A stretch of DNA of 13,542 nucleotides from Deltaproteobacteria bacterium (GTDB taxonomy: Bacteria; Desulfobacterota; Desulfobacteria; Desulfobacterales; JAFDCJ01), in the NCBI GenBank assembly GCA_024277475.1, contig JAJRVC010000616.1, positions 1 through 13,542 on the forward strand, written 5' to 3'. Below are positions 5,524 through 12,450 of this stretch, one piece after another. Under the pieces are notes generated by a model, which saw nothing but the letters and a program-made list of their open reading frames with translations, was not told the DNA's origin and ran no database searches. A program made the position numbers and the translations under genes. Numbering within the stretch: the stretch's first letter is position 1; each line of letters begins with the position of its first letter.

Positions 5524-8130
5524 TCAAAATGCAATAAATGGTTTTATCTCAAGCTGTTGGCCGTCTGTTGACAGTGAAACTGCACCGTTGATGTCCGTTC
5601 GAAAAATAGAGTATCCGAGATGTCGATATTTTGCTAAAATTGTGGGATGCGGCAATTTGAATCGGCGTTGGCGACCCGAAGATATAATGACCACTTCAGG
5701 ATTTACTTTTCTTAAAAAAACCGTGCTGTTCGACGATCGGCTGCCGTGGTGAGGCGCAATCAGGACCGTGCTGTTTAACTTTTTGCCGGCTATGTTGACA
5801 ATCTCTTTTTCCGCCGCGGCCATGATATCTCCGGGGAAAAGAAAAGAAGTTGATCCCATTGATACTTTGATAACCAGAGAATTGTTATTGGTATTGCGCC
5901 ACTTTTCTTTTTCTTTCCGCTTTAAAAAGCCCGGCGGAGGATACAATAAATCCAGTTTGACACCATTGATCCAATGGCTTCGTGTTATATCCGCAAATGA
6001 AGGCAACGCAATCTTCTTGTTGGCGATAACCGCCATAAAGTTTTTATATCCCAATGTGTTTTGTGCTTCACCGTTGGTCCATATTTTTTTTACATGAAAG
6101 TGTCCGGCAATGTAGATCAGCCCATTGAGGTGATCACTGTTTGGATGAGAGAGAATCAATGTATCAACAGTTCGGATTTTCTTTCTCCACAAAAGCGGTG
6201 CAACGATAGCTGCGCCGACATCAAAAGCAGAGTTATCCGCAAATCCGCCGCCATCGATCAGCAGGGTATAACCTCCAGGAAATTCCAGCAGAGAAGAGCA
6301 GCCATGGCCGACATCGATGACCGTAAGCCTGAGATCTGCGTACCCAAACCGCTGATATACCCAATAGCTCGTATCGACGGCCAGCGCGATGAGGACCAAT
6401 ACCAAGGCTGCTTTTGCCAAATCGTTTCGCGAAATCCTTTTAAACTGCAAGCTCCGGAATATGTTTGGGGATTTCCTCCGGTCGGAATCAACACCGGACA
6501 GCGGCATCTCAAAATTGCTTGTGACGGACTTTAAGGAGGCTCCGGCGCCACTCAGGGTATTTACAGCCTCATAGCACGGTTCGCGGCGTAAATTCAGCAG
6601 TGCCCAGCACAAAACATAAAAACATCCAATTTCAAGCAGGCTCGGGGTAAAGATTTTCACCGCGGCAAAGGGTAAATCAGCAAAAAATTGCACCACCCCC
6701 AAGGCGAAAGTGAGAATTCCGCTACCGGCCTGAATGCACCAGAATGCTGCAGTCGTGCTCAGCGGCAACAAGAAAAGAGCCATCAGACCCAGGGGGATAG
6801 TTCCAAATCCGACCAATGGGACTACAACAAAGTTGGCGGCAAGCCCGACTATGGAAATCTGATTAAAGTAAACTGCGACCAGGGGCAGACTGCCAAAAAC
6901 GGCAAAAAAAGAGACCAGGAAAAAAGAGACCATCCTACCGGTATAACGTAAACGCCGCTTGGCTTTTACCTGTGCTTTGGGTGCCGGTGTCCATTTTTGA
7001 ACCCAGGAAAACCCGTAAATAATGGCGAATACAGCCGTAAAGGAAAGCTGGAAGGAAATGGAAAATAGAGACGGCGGATCTGCAATCAGAATCACCAATG
7101 CGGCCAGGCCCAGTGTATTGAAAGGATCCTGTTCCTTTTCAAATAAAAAGGTCAATAAAAAGATCGAGACCATAATGACGGCGCGCTGGGTAGAGGGCGA
7201 AAAACTTGCAATCATCCCATAGGCAAATACCGGCGGCAGTGATAAAAGAGCAGCACCTTTGCGTGTCCAGGCCCGCCATAAGAGAGATCTGAATCGTGTC
7301 ATCAGCCGGCGAAAAAACCCGAAGGCCACTGCGGCCACAATGCCGATGTGAAGTCCTGAGATTGCCAGCAGATGACCCACCCCAGCCCGATTAAAGGCTT
7401 GCCTGGTTTCAGGCGAAATCCGGGATCGATCCCCGATAATGAGGGCCCTAAACACTCCCTGGGCCTGGGTGTGCCCGGATTTTTCGATCAGGCCGGCAAA
7501 TGCGCTGCGGGCGTTCTCTATGATTCTTAAAATCCCCCCCACCGGATGCTTGTCGATGACCACAAGCGTGCCTCTTTTAACGTATGCGGTTGCCCGGATG
7601 CTTTTAAAAGCCATATGTTTTTTGTAATCAAATCCACCGGGATTTTTAAAATTGGTAAGGGATCTGATACGACTGCTGAACCGGACCCAATCCCCAACGG
7701 AAAGATCCGGTGTATCACCAACAGCGGTTACACGGAGCTTTCCACTGACCACACGTGTTTGACCATCTCCGTCAAGGGATGTCACCTGCAAATGAAATCG
7801 TGTGCGGTTATTGATTTTCCGTGGTGCAGTGGCGATTCGCCCTGTAATATTCCAGCGATGGATATCCGTGTAGTGAAGGATATGATCGGCAGGCAGCCTG
7901 GGAGATACCCAGGGTTGAACGGACAGGTAACCCAGGGAGACGAAAAATAAAATCGGAAGGAAAAGTGCATTTTTTTTGCGGAAAATCCGCTGCAGACAGA
8001 AACCGGTACAAGCAATGGCAGCAGCCGTGGCCCAAATCTCGTATCCCGCTAAACCGGACCCGATCAGGATTCCGCATATCAGGGCAAGCAGGAGTGGAAT
8101 TGCGGGGCGGAAGTAGATGTTATCGCTCAT
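5524..8130 (-). CDS. comEC: ComEC/Rec2-type DNA uptake channel protein
   Basis: The 868-residue protein has the full ComEC layout. An N-terminal membrane part with a DUF4131-like beta domain spans about residues 1-190. The competence domain follows, at about 220-510, with the typical GVGHLLAISGLHIGIVAA stretch and many membrane helices. A linker with one more membrane helix lies at about 570-590, and a C-terminal metallo-beta-lactamase-like domain from about 605. In the last domain LSHPNSDH (H662, D666, H667) and APHHGSRSSN are metal-binding or fold motifs. The second histidine of the HxHxDH consensus is N664 here; substitutions at this place are common in ComEC. In naturally competent bacteria ComEC carries single-stranded DNA across the inner membrane. 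The ATG has AGGG at 6-base spacing. It lies 109 bases downstream of murA on the same strand. Confidence 0.94.
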   Translation of the reverse strand: MSDNIYFRPAIPLLLALICGILIGSGLAGYEIWATAAAIACTGFCLQRIFRKKNALFLPILFFVSLGYLSVQPWVSPRLPADHILHYTDIHRWNITGRIATAPRKINNRTRFHLQVTSLDGDGQTRVVSGKLRVTAVGDTPDLSVGDWVRFSSRIRSLTNFKNPGGFDYKKHMAFKSIRATAYVKRGTLVVIDKHPVGGILRIIENARSAFAGLIEKSGHTQAQGVFRALIIGDRSRISPETRQAFNRAGVGHLLAISGLHIGIVAAVAFGFFRRLMTRFRSLLWRAWTRKGAALLSLPPVFAYGMIASFSPSTQRAVIMVSIFLLTFLFEKEQDPFNTLGLAALVILIADPPSLFSISFQLSFTAVFAIIYGFSWVQKWTPAPKAQVKAKRRLRYTGRMVSFFLVSFFAVFGSLPLVAVYFNQISIVGLAANFVVVPLVGFGTIPLGLMALFLLPLSTTAAFWCIQAGSGILTFALGVVQFFADLPFAAVKIFTPSLLEIGCFYVLCWALLNLRREPCYEAVNTLSGAGASLKSVTSNFEMPLSGVDSDRRKSPNIFRSLQFKRISRNDLAKAALVLVLIALAVDTSYWVYQRFGYADLRLTVIDVGHGCSSLLEFPGGYTLLIDGGGFADNSAFDVGAAIVAPLLWRKKIRTVDTLILSHPNSDHLNGLIYIAGHFHVKKIWTNGEAQNTLGYKNFMAVIANKKIALPSFADITRSHWINGVKLDLLYPPPGFLKRKEKEKWRNTNNNSLVIKVSMGSTSFLFPGDIMAAAEKEIVNIAGKKLNSTVLIAPHHGSRSSNSTVFLRKVNPEVVIISSGRQRRFKLPHPTILAKYRHLGYSIFRTDINGAVSLSTDGQQLEIKPFIAF

Positions 8131-8139
8131 GGTTTACCC

Positions 8140-8170
8140 TGGCATGGTGAAATTTACCCGTAACATGCCA
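8140..8170 (-). promoter_or_regulatory. Inverted and direct repeats in the murA-comEC gap
   Basis: The 109-base gap between murA and comEC contains TGGCATG (8140-8146) and CATGCCA (8164-8170), perfect 7-base arms 17 bases apart. The plus strand also shows a direct repeat, TTTACCCTGGCATG followed after 6 bases by TTTACCCGTAACATG. The comEC Shine-Dalgarno sequence (AGGG) lies in the copy nearest the start, so folding or binding here could affect comEC translation; this is inferred. Confidence 0.35.
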
Positions 8171-8239
8171 TCCAATTTTATCCCAATCTATGACTATATG
8201 AGCACCGCCTCTGACCAAAATATCGGATTGCGGGCGCTT

Positions 8240-9490
8240 CTACGTTACCCTTTGAATGGAGGCGTTCAGAGCGGAAAATTTTTTTTCCATGGATTGATAT
8301 CCGCGATCCAGATGATAGACACGATTAATTTCCGTTTTTCCACGGGCTACCAGGCCCGCGAGGATAAGGGATGCACTGGCCCTGAGATCGGTCGCCATCA
8401 CCTGGGCAGCGGACAAGTGGGGAACCCCTTTGACAATTGCGATGTTTCCGGAAACCTGTATGTCCGCCCCCATGCGTTTCAATTCGCTAACGTGGATAAA
8501 ACGGTTTTCAAAGATGGTTTCGGATATTGTGCTGGTGCCGTCAGCGATGCTCATCAGCACCATAAACTGGGCCTGCATGTCCGTCGGAAATCCCGGATAG
8601 GGCTGGGTCTTAACATCGACGCTTGAAATGTTTTGTCGGCTCTTAACATGGATGTTTTTGCCGGTAATGTCAATTTCGGCCCCGGTCAGACGCAACTTGT
8701 CTATCAATGCCCCGACATGATCCGGTTCGCAGTTTAAAAGAGTTACCTCCCCCCGGGTCAAAATGGCGGCCATCATAAAGGTTCCCGCTTCGATACGATC
8801 CGGAATAATGGTTGCAATAACCGGATTGAGTGAGGTAACCCCGTTTATCGTAATAATGGATGTTCCGGCTCCCTCGATATCAGCTCCCATTTTAATTAAC
8901 GTGTCGGCCAGGGCCACAATTTCAGGCTCTCGGGCGGCATTGCGCAGCACAGTGGTGCCTTTTGCAAGGGTCGCCGCCATCATTAGATTTTCAGTTCCCG
9001 TCACCGTAACGACATCGAGATGGATATCCGCGCCTTTTAAGCGTCCGGCGGATGCTTTCACATAACCGTGCTTCAATTCAATCGAGGCACCAAGCGCAGC
9101 CAGACCCTTAAGATGCAAATTAATCGGACGCGCGCCAATGGCGCAGCCGCCCGGCAGTGACACTCTTGCACGGCCCAGTCTGGCCACCAGCGGTCCAAGG
9201 ACCAAAACGGAGGCCCTCATTTTTCGCACCAGATCATAGGGCGCTTCGTATCCGGCCAAATTGCCGGCATCGATGCGGATCGTATTCTTCCGGGTCTCGA
9301 CGTGCACGCCAAGATGGGACAAAAGCAGGGAGGTGCTTTTGATATCCATCAAATCAGGCACATTATTAAAAGTGCAGGTGCCGTCTGTTAGAAGCGAGGA
9401 AATTAGAATCGGCAAAGCGGCATTTTTGGCCCCGCTGATTTTCACCTCTCCGGCCAGGGGGTGGCCCCCTTCGACGATGATTTTATCCAT
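8240..9490 (-). CDS. murA: UDP-N-acetylglucosamine 1-carboxyvinyltransferase
   Basis: MurA transfers enolpyruvate from phosphoenolpyruvate to UDP-N-acetylglucosamine, the first committed step of peptidoglycan synthesis, in the cytoplasm. The 416-residue length is normal. The N-terminus (MDKIIVEGG) leads to the conserved GAKNAALP motif with K22 and N23. The active-site loop [12 protein letters not shown] carries C116, the cysteine that fosfomycin alkylates, so the enzyme is of the fosfomycin-sensitive type. The C-terminal [11 protein letters not shown] motif is also present. The ATG at 9490 gives the usual MurA start; the frame stays open to 9619, but that extension (including HEGTKK) is encoded by intergenic repeats and is not conserved MurA sequence. 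The Shine-Dalgarno sequence GAAGG lies at 10-base spacing within an octamer repeat. Confidence 0.97.
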   Translation of the reverse strand: MDKIIVEGGHPLAGEVKISGAKNAALPILISSLLTDGTCTFNNVPDLMDIKSTSLLLSHLGVHVETRKNTIRIDAGNLAGYEAPYDLVRKMRASVLVLGPLVARLGRARVSLPGGCAIGARPINLHLKGLAALGASIELKHGYVKASAGRLKGADIHLDVVTVTGTENLMMAATLAKGTTVLRNAAREPEIVALADTLIKMGADIEGAGTSIITINGVTSLNPVIATIIPDRIEAGTFMMAAILTRGEVTLLNCEPDHVGALIDKLRLTGAEIDITGKNIHVKSRQNISSVDVKTQPYPGFPTDMQAQFMVLMSIADGTSTISETIFENRFIHVSELKRMGADIQVSGNIAIVKGVPHLSAAQVMATDLRASASLILAGLVARGKTEINRVYHLDRGYQSMEKKFSALNASIQRVT

Positions 9491-9492
9491 TT

Positions 9493-9516
9493 TTTTTGTG
9501 CCTTCGTGTCTTAGTG
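9493..9516 (-). repeat. Octamer array, 3 units, overlapping the murA ribosome binding site
   Basis: Read on the minus strand the units are CACTAAGA, CACGAAGG and CACAAAAA, a perfect 8-base period with the pattern CACNAARR. The middle unit supplies the GAAGG that serves as the murA Shine-Dalgarno sequence. Fourteen bases of it (9492-9505) recur exactly at 11622-11635. Confidence 0.6.
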
Positions 9517-9595
9517 GCTGAACTTTTACTAAAAAACCGTGTACCTGGGGCTCAGCAACGTAAGCGTAATTTTGCGCGGGCGTAATTGAAAAAAT

Positions 9596-9637
9596 GAACA
9601 TCGAACATCGAACGTCCAACGTTGAACGTCGAATAAT
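9596..9637 (+). repeat. Heptamer array, 6 units (GAACGTC type)
   Basis: Six back-to-back 7-base units are seen: GAACATC, GAACATC, GAACGTC, CAACGTT, GAACGTC and GAATAAT. The period is exact with no slippage. The array lies about 105 bases upstream of the murA start and ends with the same GAATAAT unit as the inverted three-unit array at 5034-5054. Confidence 0.85.
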
Positions 9638-9684
9638 GATGTCGCTCCGCTCCGCAATTTAATTTCATTTGTTTACTATTTCTG

Positions 9685-9730
9685 TTTTTTTAAATCGATC
9701 GTTCGACCCTGAGGCTCTCGAGGGGCAGCA
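9685..9730 (+). repeat. Dispersed intergenic repeat, copy 2
   Basis: Same-orientation partner of 4985-5030, with 42 of 46 matches. In this copy CTCGAG creates a small palindrome. Two of the four differences, G/C at 5004/9704 and C/G at 5022/9722, lie on either side of the identical core. It follows the heptamer array by 47 bases. Confidence 0.75.
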
Positions 9731-9814
9731 TCCCACAAATATTTAATCTAACATCGGAATCCTGGTCCTCTGGACCCGGGTATCTATTTGACAATGTTCA
9801 ATCATAGCGGATAC

Positions 9815-9858
9815 AAAAAAAGCGCTTCTCCGAAGCACTACCGGATTAAGCGCTTTTT
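9815..9858 (-). terminator. Intrinsic terminator of the qrc-like operon
   Basis: AAAAAGCGCTT (9817-9827) and AAGCGCTTTTT (9848-9858) are perfect 11-base arms with a 20-base loop. Read on the minus strand the hairpin ends in seven T residues, starting 22 bases after the stop of the 52-codon gene. This placement supports termination of the leftward operon; on the plus strand five T residues also follow the GC part, so it may work weakly in both directions. Confidence 0.85.
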
Positions 9859-9879
9859 AAAGTGAATGATTCTCGGCGT

Positions 9880-10038
9880 CTAATGATGGCCGGCACCATT
9901 TTTATTAGATAGATCAAAAACTGTTTTAATAATGCAGTAGGCCATCCCCAGTCCCATGATGGACAGCGCAAACCACAACCCTCCCATAAACAACAGATGC
10001 CCTGCATCCCAAATCCATTCAAAATTAAATGGAAACAT
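9880..10038 (-). CDS. 52-residue single-span membrane protein next to the Qrc-like genes
   Basis: The ATG at 10038 is preceded by a perfect AGGAGG (10045-10050) at 6-base spacing, the best ribosome binding site in the window. The product begins MFPFNFEWIWDAGH. One hydrophobic segment at about residues 15-37 (LLFMGGLWFALSIMGLGMAYC) is followed by a Lys, Asp and Asn-bearing tail ending in GAGHH. Acidic residues before and Lys after the segment would suit an outside-to-inside or hairpin-free single span. It lies 202 bases after qrcD on the same strand and is followed by a strong terminator, so it is probably the last gene of that operon. I recognise no family. A small accessory subunit of the membrane complex is a reasonable inference, not shown. 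It is short enough to be missed by automatic annotation. Confidence 0.72.
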   Translation of the reverse strand: MFPFNFEWIWDAGHLLFMGGLWFALSIMGLGMAYCIIKTVFDLSNKNGAGHH

Positions 10039-10056
10039 TGTTATCCTCCTCTAAAC

Positions 10057-10083
10057 GTTCACAGGTTCAGGGTTCACCGTTCA
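10057..10083 (+). repeat. GTTCA array, 4 units
   Basis: GTTCA starts at 10057, 10065, 10072 and 10079, a period of 8, 7 and 7 bases. The block lies just upstream of the Shine-Dalgarno sequence of the 52-codon gene and resembles the inverted block at 5131-5151. Confidence 0.6.
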
Positions 10084-10123
10084 AGGTTATTTTCTCTCAA
10101 AATCCCATGTCCGCTTTTTTCGT

Positions 10124-10151
10124 ATTTTCCGTATTCCCAATTCCGAATTCC
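10124..10151 (+). repeat. Heptamer array, 4 units (NNNTTCC type)
   Basis: ATTTTCC, GTATTCC, CAATTCC and GAATTCC follow each other with an exact 7-base period. The end of the array, CCGAATTCCT (10143-10152), recurs at 10229-10238 as a 10-base direct repeat flanking the structured element between them. Confidence 0.65.
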
Positions 10152-10238
10152 TGCCGGGGCGTAGGCCCCCGTAAGCCCCTATGGCTTCCGGCTCGTAGAG
10201 CAAGCCTACAGCTCGGAGAGGCTGGAGACCGAATTCCT
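10143..10238. repeat. Structured element flanked by 10-base direct repeats
   Basis: CCGAATTCCT at 10143-10152 and 10229-10238 encloses 76 bases with several pairing options. GTAGGC (10161-10166) can pair with GCCTAC (10204-10209). It would enclose AAGCC-CCTAT-GGCTT (10173-10187) and GCTC-GTA-GAGC (10191-10201), giving a three-way junction. A competing hairpin GGGGC-GTAG-GCCCC (10156-10169) uses part of the outer stem. It begins 3 bases past the qrcD stop codon. It may be a REP/MITE-like element or an mRNA-stabilising or processing structure; its nature is undecided. Confidence 0.5.
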
Positions 10239-10240
10239 TT

Positions 10241-11566
10241 CTATGCTTTCGCCGGCTCCAACTCTCCTTGAGCGATTTTAGACGATTCAAGAGTCTCCGG
10301 CGAGGCAACATCGTCACCTGCTGTCCCGATCGGATTTAATTCCCGTTCCTGGGGAAATATCGGCAGGTAGCGATAAGAAATAGATATCAAAAGAGCCCCC
10401 AATGCCACAGGCAAAAGAGTCGTGGCAAATTCCTGCCAGCTTGGGAAATACAGATTCCAGCTCTCAAAGGACAGTACCGGAGCCGCCAGCACCTGTAGCA
10501 CCATCACCCAGCGGTTCAGGCAGACACCCACCACCGCCAGCACTATGGCAAGCCACAAGGTCGCCTGGGTTTTACGTCCGCGGTTGGTAATCAGGATAGC
10601 AGCCGGTATGATCCCGCAAATTCCGATTTCTGCAATCAGTATCCAGATTCCATAAGCGGAGCCGGGATTGCCGGTATAAAATTCCATGAACGAAAAACCC
10701 TTGGAAGGGGCTGTCACCGTTGCCCAGTAAATTGTATCGATAATTTTTGCAATAATATATCCGCTAAGCATCCACCCGGAAATTTTAGCCAACAGTTCGA
10801 TGACATTATCCTTAACTAATTTTTTACGGGTTAACTTTTCAGTGATCTTGGTAATTAAGATCGTAAAACAAGGGCCACAGGCCGCAGCAGACCAGGTGAA
10901 TAAAAAGAACGTCCAGGGCCAGACAAAAATTCCTTCACGAAATCCGAAGGGTCGGGCGAATAGCACCCCCGGAACTCCCCCCAGGGATCCCTGGTGGAAA
11001 AAGGAAAGGAATGCGCCGGTAGCCGCAAAAACAGCCATGATTTCGTGCATGTTGTGACTCAGCTTATGGAAAAAGGGGACCTTGTTGATTTGTCGATTTT
11101 CCAGGATCAACGGAAGATACTCTATTGTCAGAACGCCGAGATAAGCGGAAAGACAGAAAGCCACCTCAGTGAGCATGGAGTGAACATTGGCATGCCAGAA
11201 TATGAACCAGCCCCGCAAAGGTTGTCCTATATCGAAACCCAAAATCATCAAGGCAGAAACGTAACAGTAAAACCCAACGAGCACGGCGAAATTAACGATA
11301 TTTTTCAATTCATCTTTGCCGACAAGATATCTTAAAAAACCGGTGAAAAAGGCACCGCCTCCCAGGGCGATAATCCCAAGGTCGGCCCAGATCCATAATG
11401 CGAAACCGTAGGCATTGTTCATGTTGGTTTGATTCAGTCCCTTGAAATAGACAAGAATCATGGCCAGAACGCCCCACAACACTACAACACCGATCGCTCC
11501 GATCCACAGGATGAATTGCCACGTCGGACAGCGTTTAACTCCTTCGGGAATTAGTGCAGAATCCAT
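10241..11566 (-). CDS. qrcD: NrfD/PsrC-family integral membrane subunit, probable menaquinone reductase QrcD
   Basis: The 441-residue protein is mostly hydrophobic, with about ten likely membrane helices starting at about residue 18. It has NrfD-family features such as an HxNVHSMLTE segment near residue 150, the FFHQGSLGG stretch near 215, and a charged C-terminal tail outside the last helix. NrfD-type subunits exchange electrons with menaquinone and anchor the ferredoxin subunit; in Qrc this subunit contributes to charge separation. The ATG at 11566 has AGGAG (11577-11581) at 10-base spacing. It lies 39 bases after qrcC. The NrfD family is secure; the Qrc assignment rests on the separate molybdopterin-family and four-cluster ferredoxin genes upstream and on the sulfate-reducer setting. 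Other complexes of this superfamily, such as polysulfide reductase types or Act, are the alternatives. Confidence 0.78.
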   Translation of the reverse strand: MDSALIPEGVKRCPTWQFILWIGAIGVVVLWGVLAMILVYFKGLNQTNMNNAYGFALWIWADLGIIALGGGAFFTGFLRYLVGKDELKNIVNFAVLVGFYCYVSALMILGFDIGQPLRGWFIFWHANVHSMLTEVAFCLSAYLGVLTIEYLPLILENRQINKVPFFHKLSHNMHEIMAVFAATGAFLSFFHQGSLGGVPGVLFARPFGFREGIFVWPWTFFLFTWSAAACGPCFTILITKITEKLTRKKLVKDNVIELLAKISGWMLSGYIIAKIIDTIYWATVTAPSKGFSFMEFYTGNPGSAYGIWILIAEIGICGIIPAAILITNRGRKTQATLWLAIVLAVVGVCLNRWVMVLQVLAAPVLSFESWNLYFPSWQEFATTLLPVALGALLISISYRYLPIFPQERELNPIGTAGDDVASPETLESSKIAQGELEPAKA

Positions 11567-11605
11567 AAGTTCTGTGCTCCTAAATCTGTTATTTTGGATA
11601 AAAAT

Positions 11606-12406
11606 TTAAATTTTATGTTCCTTTTTTGTGCCTTCTTTTTTCAGGTAATTATCCCCGGCCAGCCTGACCCACTCACGGCTGGATAGGTAATAGACTTTGG
11701 TATTGGTACCCAGCCTTTCCAGCAGCCGGAAAGCCTTGGGGTTTTTGGATTTGCCCCCGTGTTTAAGATCCGGCCGCACCATTTGGTGCACGGCATGCTT
11801 CGGGTTATTCAAATCACCGAAGGTGATGGCCCCCGCAGGACATGCCTGGGTACATGCAGTCTGGTACTCATGCTCTGCGACTTTCCGTCGCCCTTCTCTG
11901 TATGCTTTTTCTTTGGCCAACTGGTAACGATGGATGCAAAAACTGCACTTTTCGACAATCCCCCGCATTCGAACGGAAACATTAGGATTCAAGGATTTTT
12001 CCATGCCATCCGGCCACACCGGATCCCACCAGTTAAATTGGCGGACGTGATACGGACAGGCCGCCATGCAATATCGGCAACCGAAGCAACGGCTGTAAAT
12101 CTGGCTGACGATTCCGGTATCCATGTCATAGTCAGTAGCGGTTGCCGGGCATACCGATACACACGGTGAATGGCCGGCATGCCCTTCACATTGCTGACAA
12201 GGCCGGGGAAGAAAACATTCTTCGGTATGCGGATACGGTTTGCCGTTGCTTAACCGGTAAACCCGCATCCAGGCAACGCTAAGCAGTTTATCAGTGTCAT
12301 CTTCCCGAAACGGCACATTGTTTTCAGCCATGCAGGCCACCATACAGGTACCGCAACCGACGCATTTGTCCAGATCGATGACCATCCCAAACTTCTTGTG
12401 TTTCAT
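11606..12406 (-). CDS. qrcC: Four-cluster ferredoxin subunit, probable menaquinone reductase QrcC
   Basis: The 266-residue protein carries electrons between the molybdopterin-family subunit and the NrfD subunit. Four Cys groups are seen: C15-C18-C21-C25 (CVGCGTCMVAC), then CQQC...PCVSVCP near residues 72-90, CFGCRYCMAACP near 110-121, and CSFC...CTQACP spanning about 159-200. This arrangement is that of the DmsB/PsrB/QrcC ferredoxin group. No twin-arginine signal is present, as usual for a subunit that is co-exported with a partner. I chose the ATG at 12406, just before the first domain; an in-frame GTG at 12433 would add nine residues, and neither has a strong Shine-Dalgarno sequence. The C-terminal tail (KKEGTKKEHKI) shares 14 coding bases with the murA leader repeat. 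Confidence 0.8.
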   Translation of the reverse strand: MKHKKFGMVIDLDKCVGCGTCMVACMAENNVPFREDDTDKLLSVAWMRVYRLSNGKPYPHTEECFLPRPCQQCEGHAGHSPCVSVCPATATDYDMDTGIVSQIYSRCFGCRYCMAACPYHVRQFNWWDPVWPDGMEKSLNPNVSVRMRGIVEKCSFCIHRYQLAKEKAYREGRRKVAEHEYQTACTQACPAGAITFGDLNNPKHAVHQMVRPDLKHGGKSKNPKAFRLLERLGTNTKVYYLSSREWVRLAGDNYLKKEGTKKEHKI

Positions 12407-12450
12407 TCGAACCCATCGAAATTGACTACTCACTAATTGTTATTGCCGAT

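Larger units (their letters stand above)
9491..9879. other. 389-base gap upstream of murA, repeat-rich
   Basis: No convincing gene lies between murA and the small membrane-protein gene. The gap holds, in order, the octamer array, a six-unit heptamer array, copy 2 of the dispersed repeat, a short hairpin GGTCC-TCT-GGACC (9764-9776) and the terminator of the right-hand operon. The murA promoter must be on the minus strand in this gap if murA starts its own operon, but no clear -35/-10 pair stands out. Confidence 0.6.

Noticed and set aside
6061..6534. 157-residue plus-strand reading frame inside comEC
   Set aside because: It lies wholly antisense to a well-conserved comEC region, including its metal-binding motif, and shows no family features.
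9491..9619. 43-residue N-terminal extension of murA
   Set aside because: The extension is encoded by the intergenic repeat arrays and precedes the normal conserved MurA N-terminus, which has its own ribosome binding site.
9788..9817. Plus-strand TTGACA with a TACAAA at 18-base spacing, resembling a sigma-70 promoter
   Set aside because: It would start transcription inside the terminator hairpin and no plus-strand gene follows; probably chance, although an antisense transcript cannot be excluded.
9596..10151. The tandem arrays as a CRISPR
   Set aside because: The units are only 7-8 bases with no spacers and no cas gene nearby.
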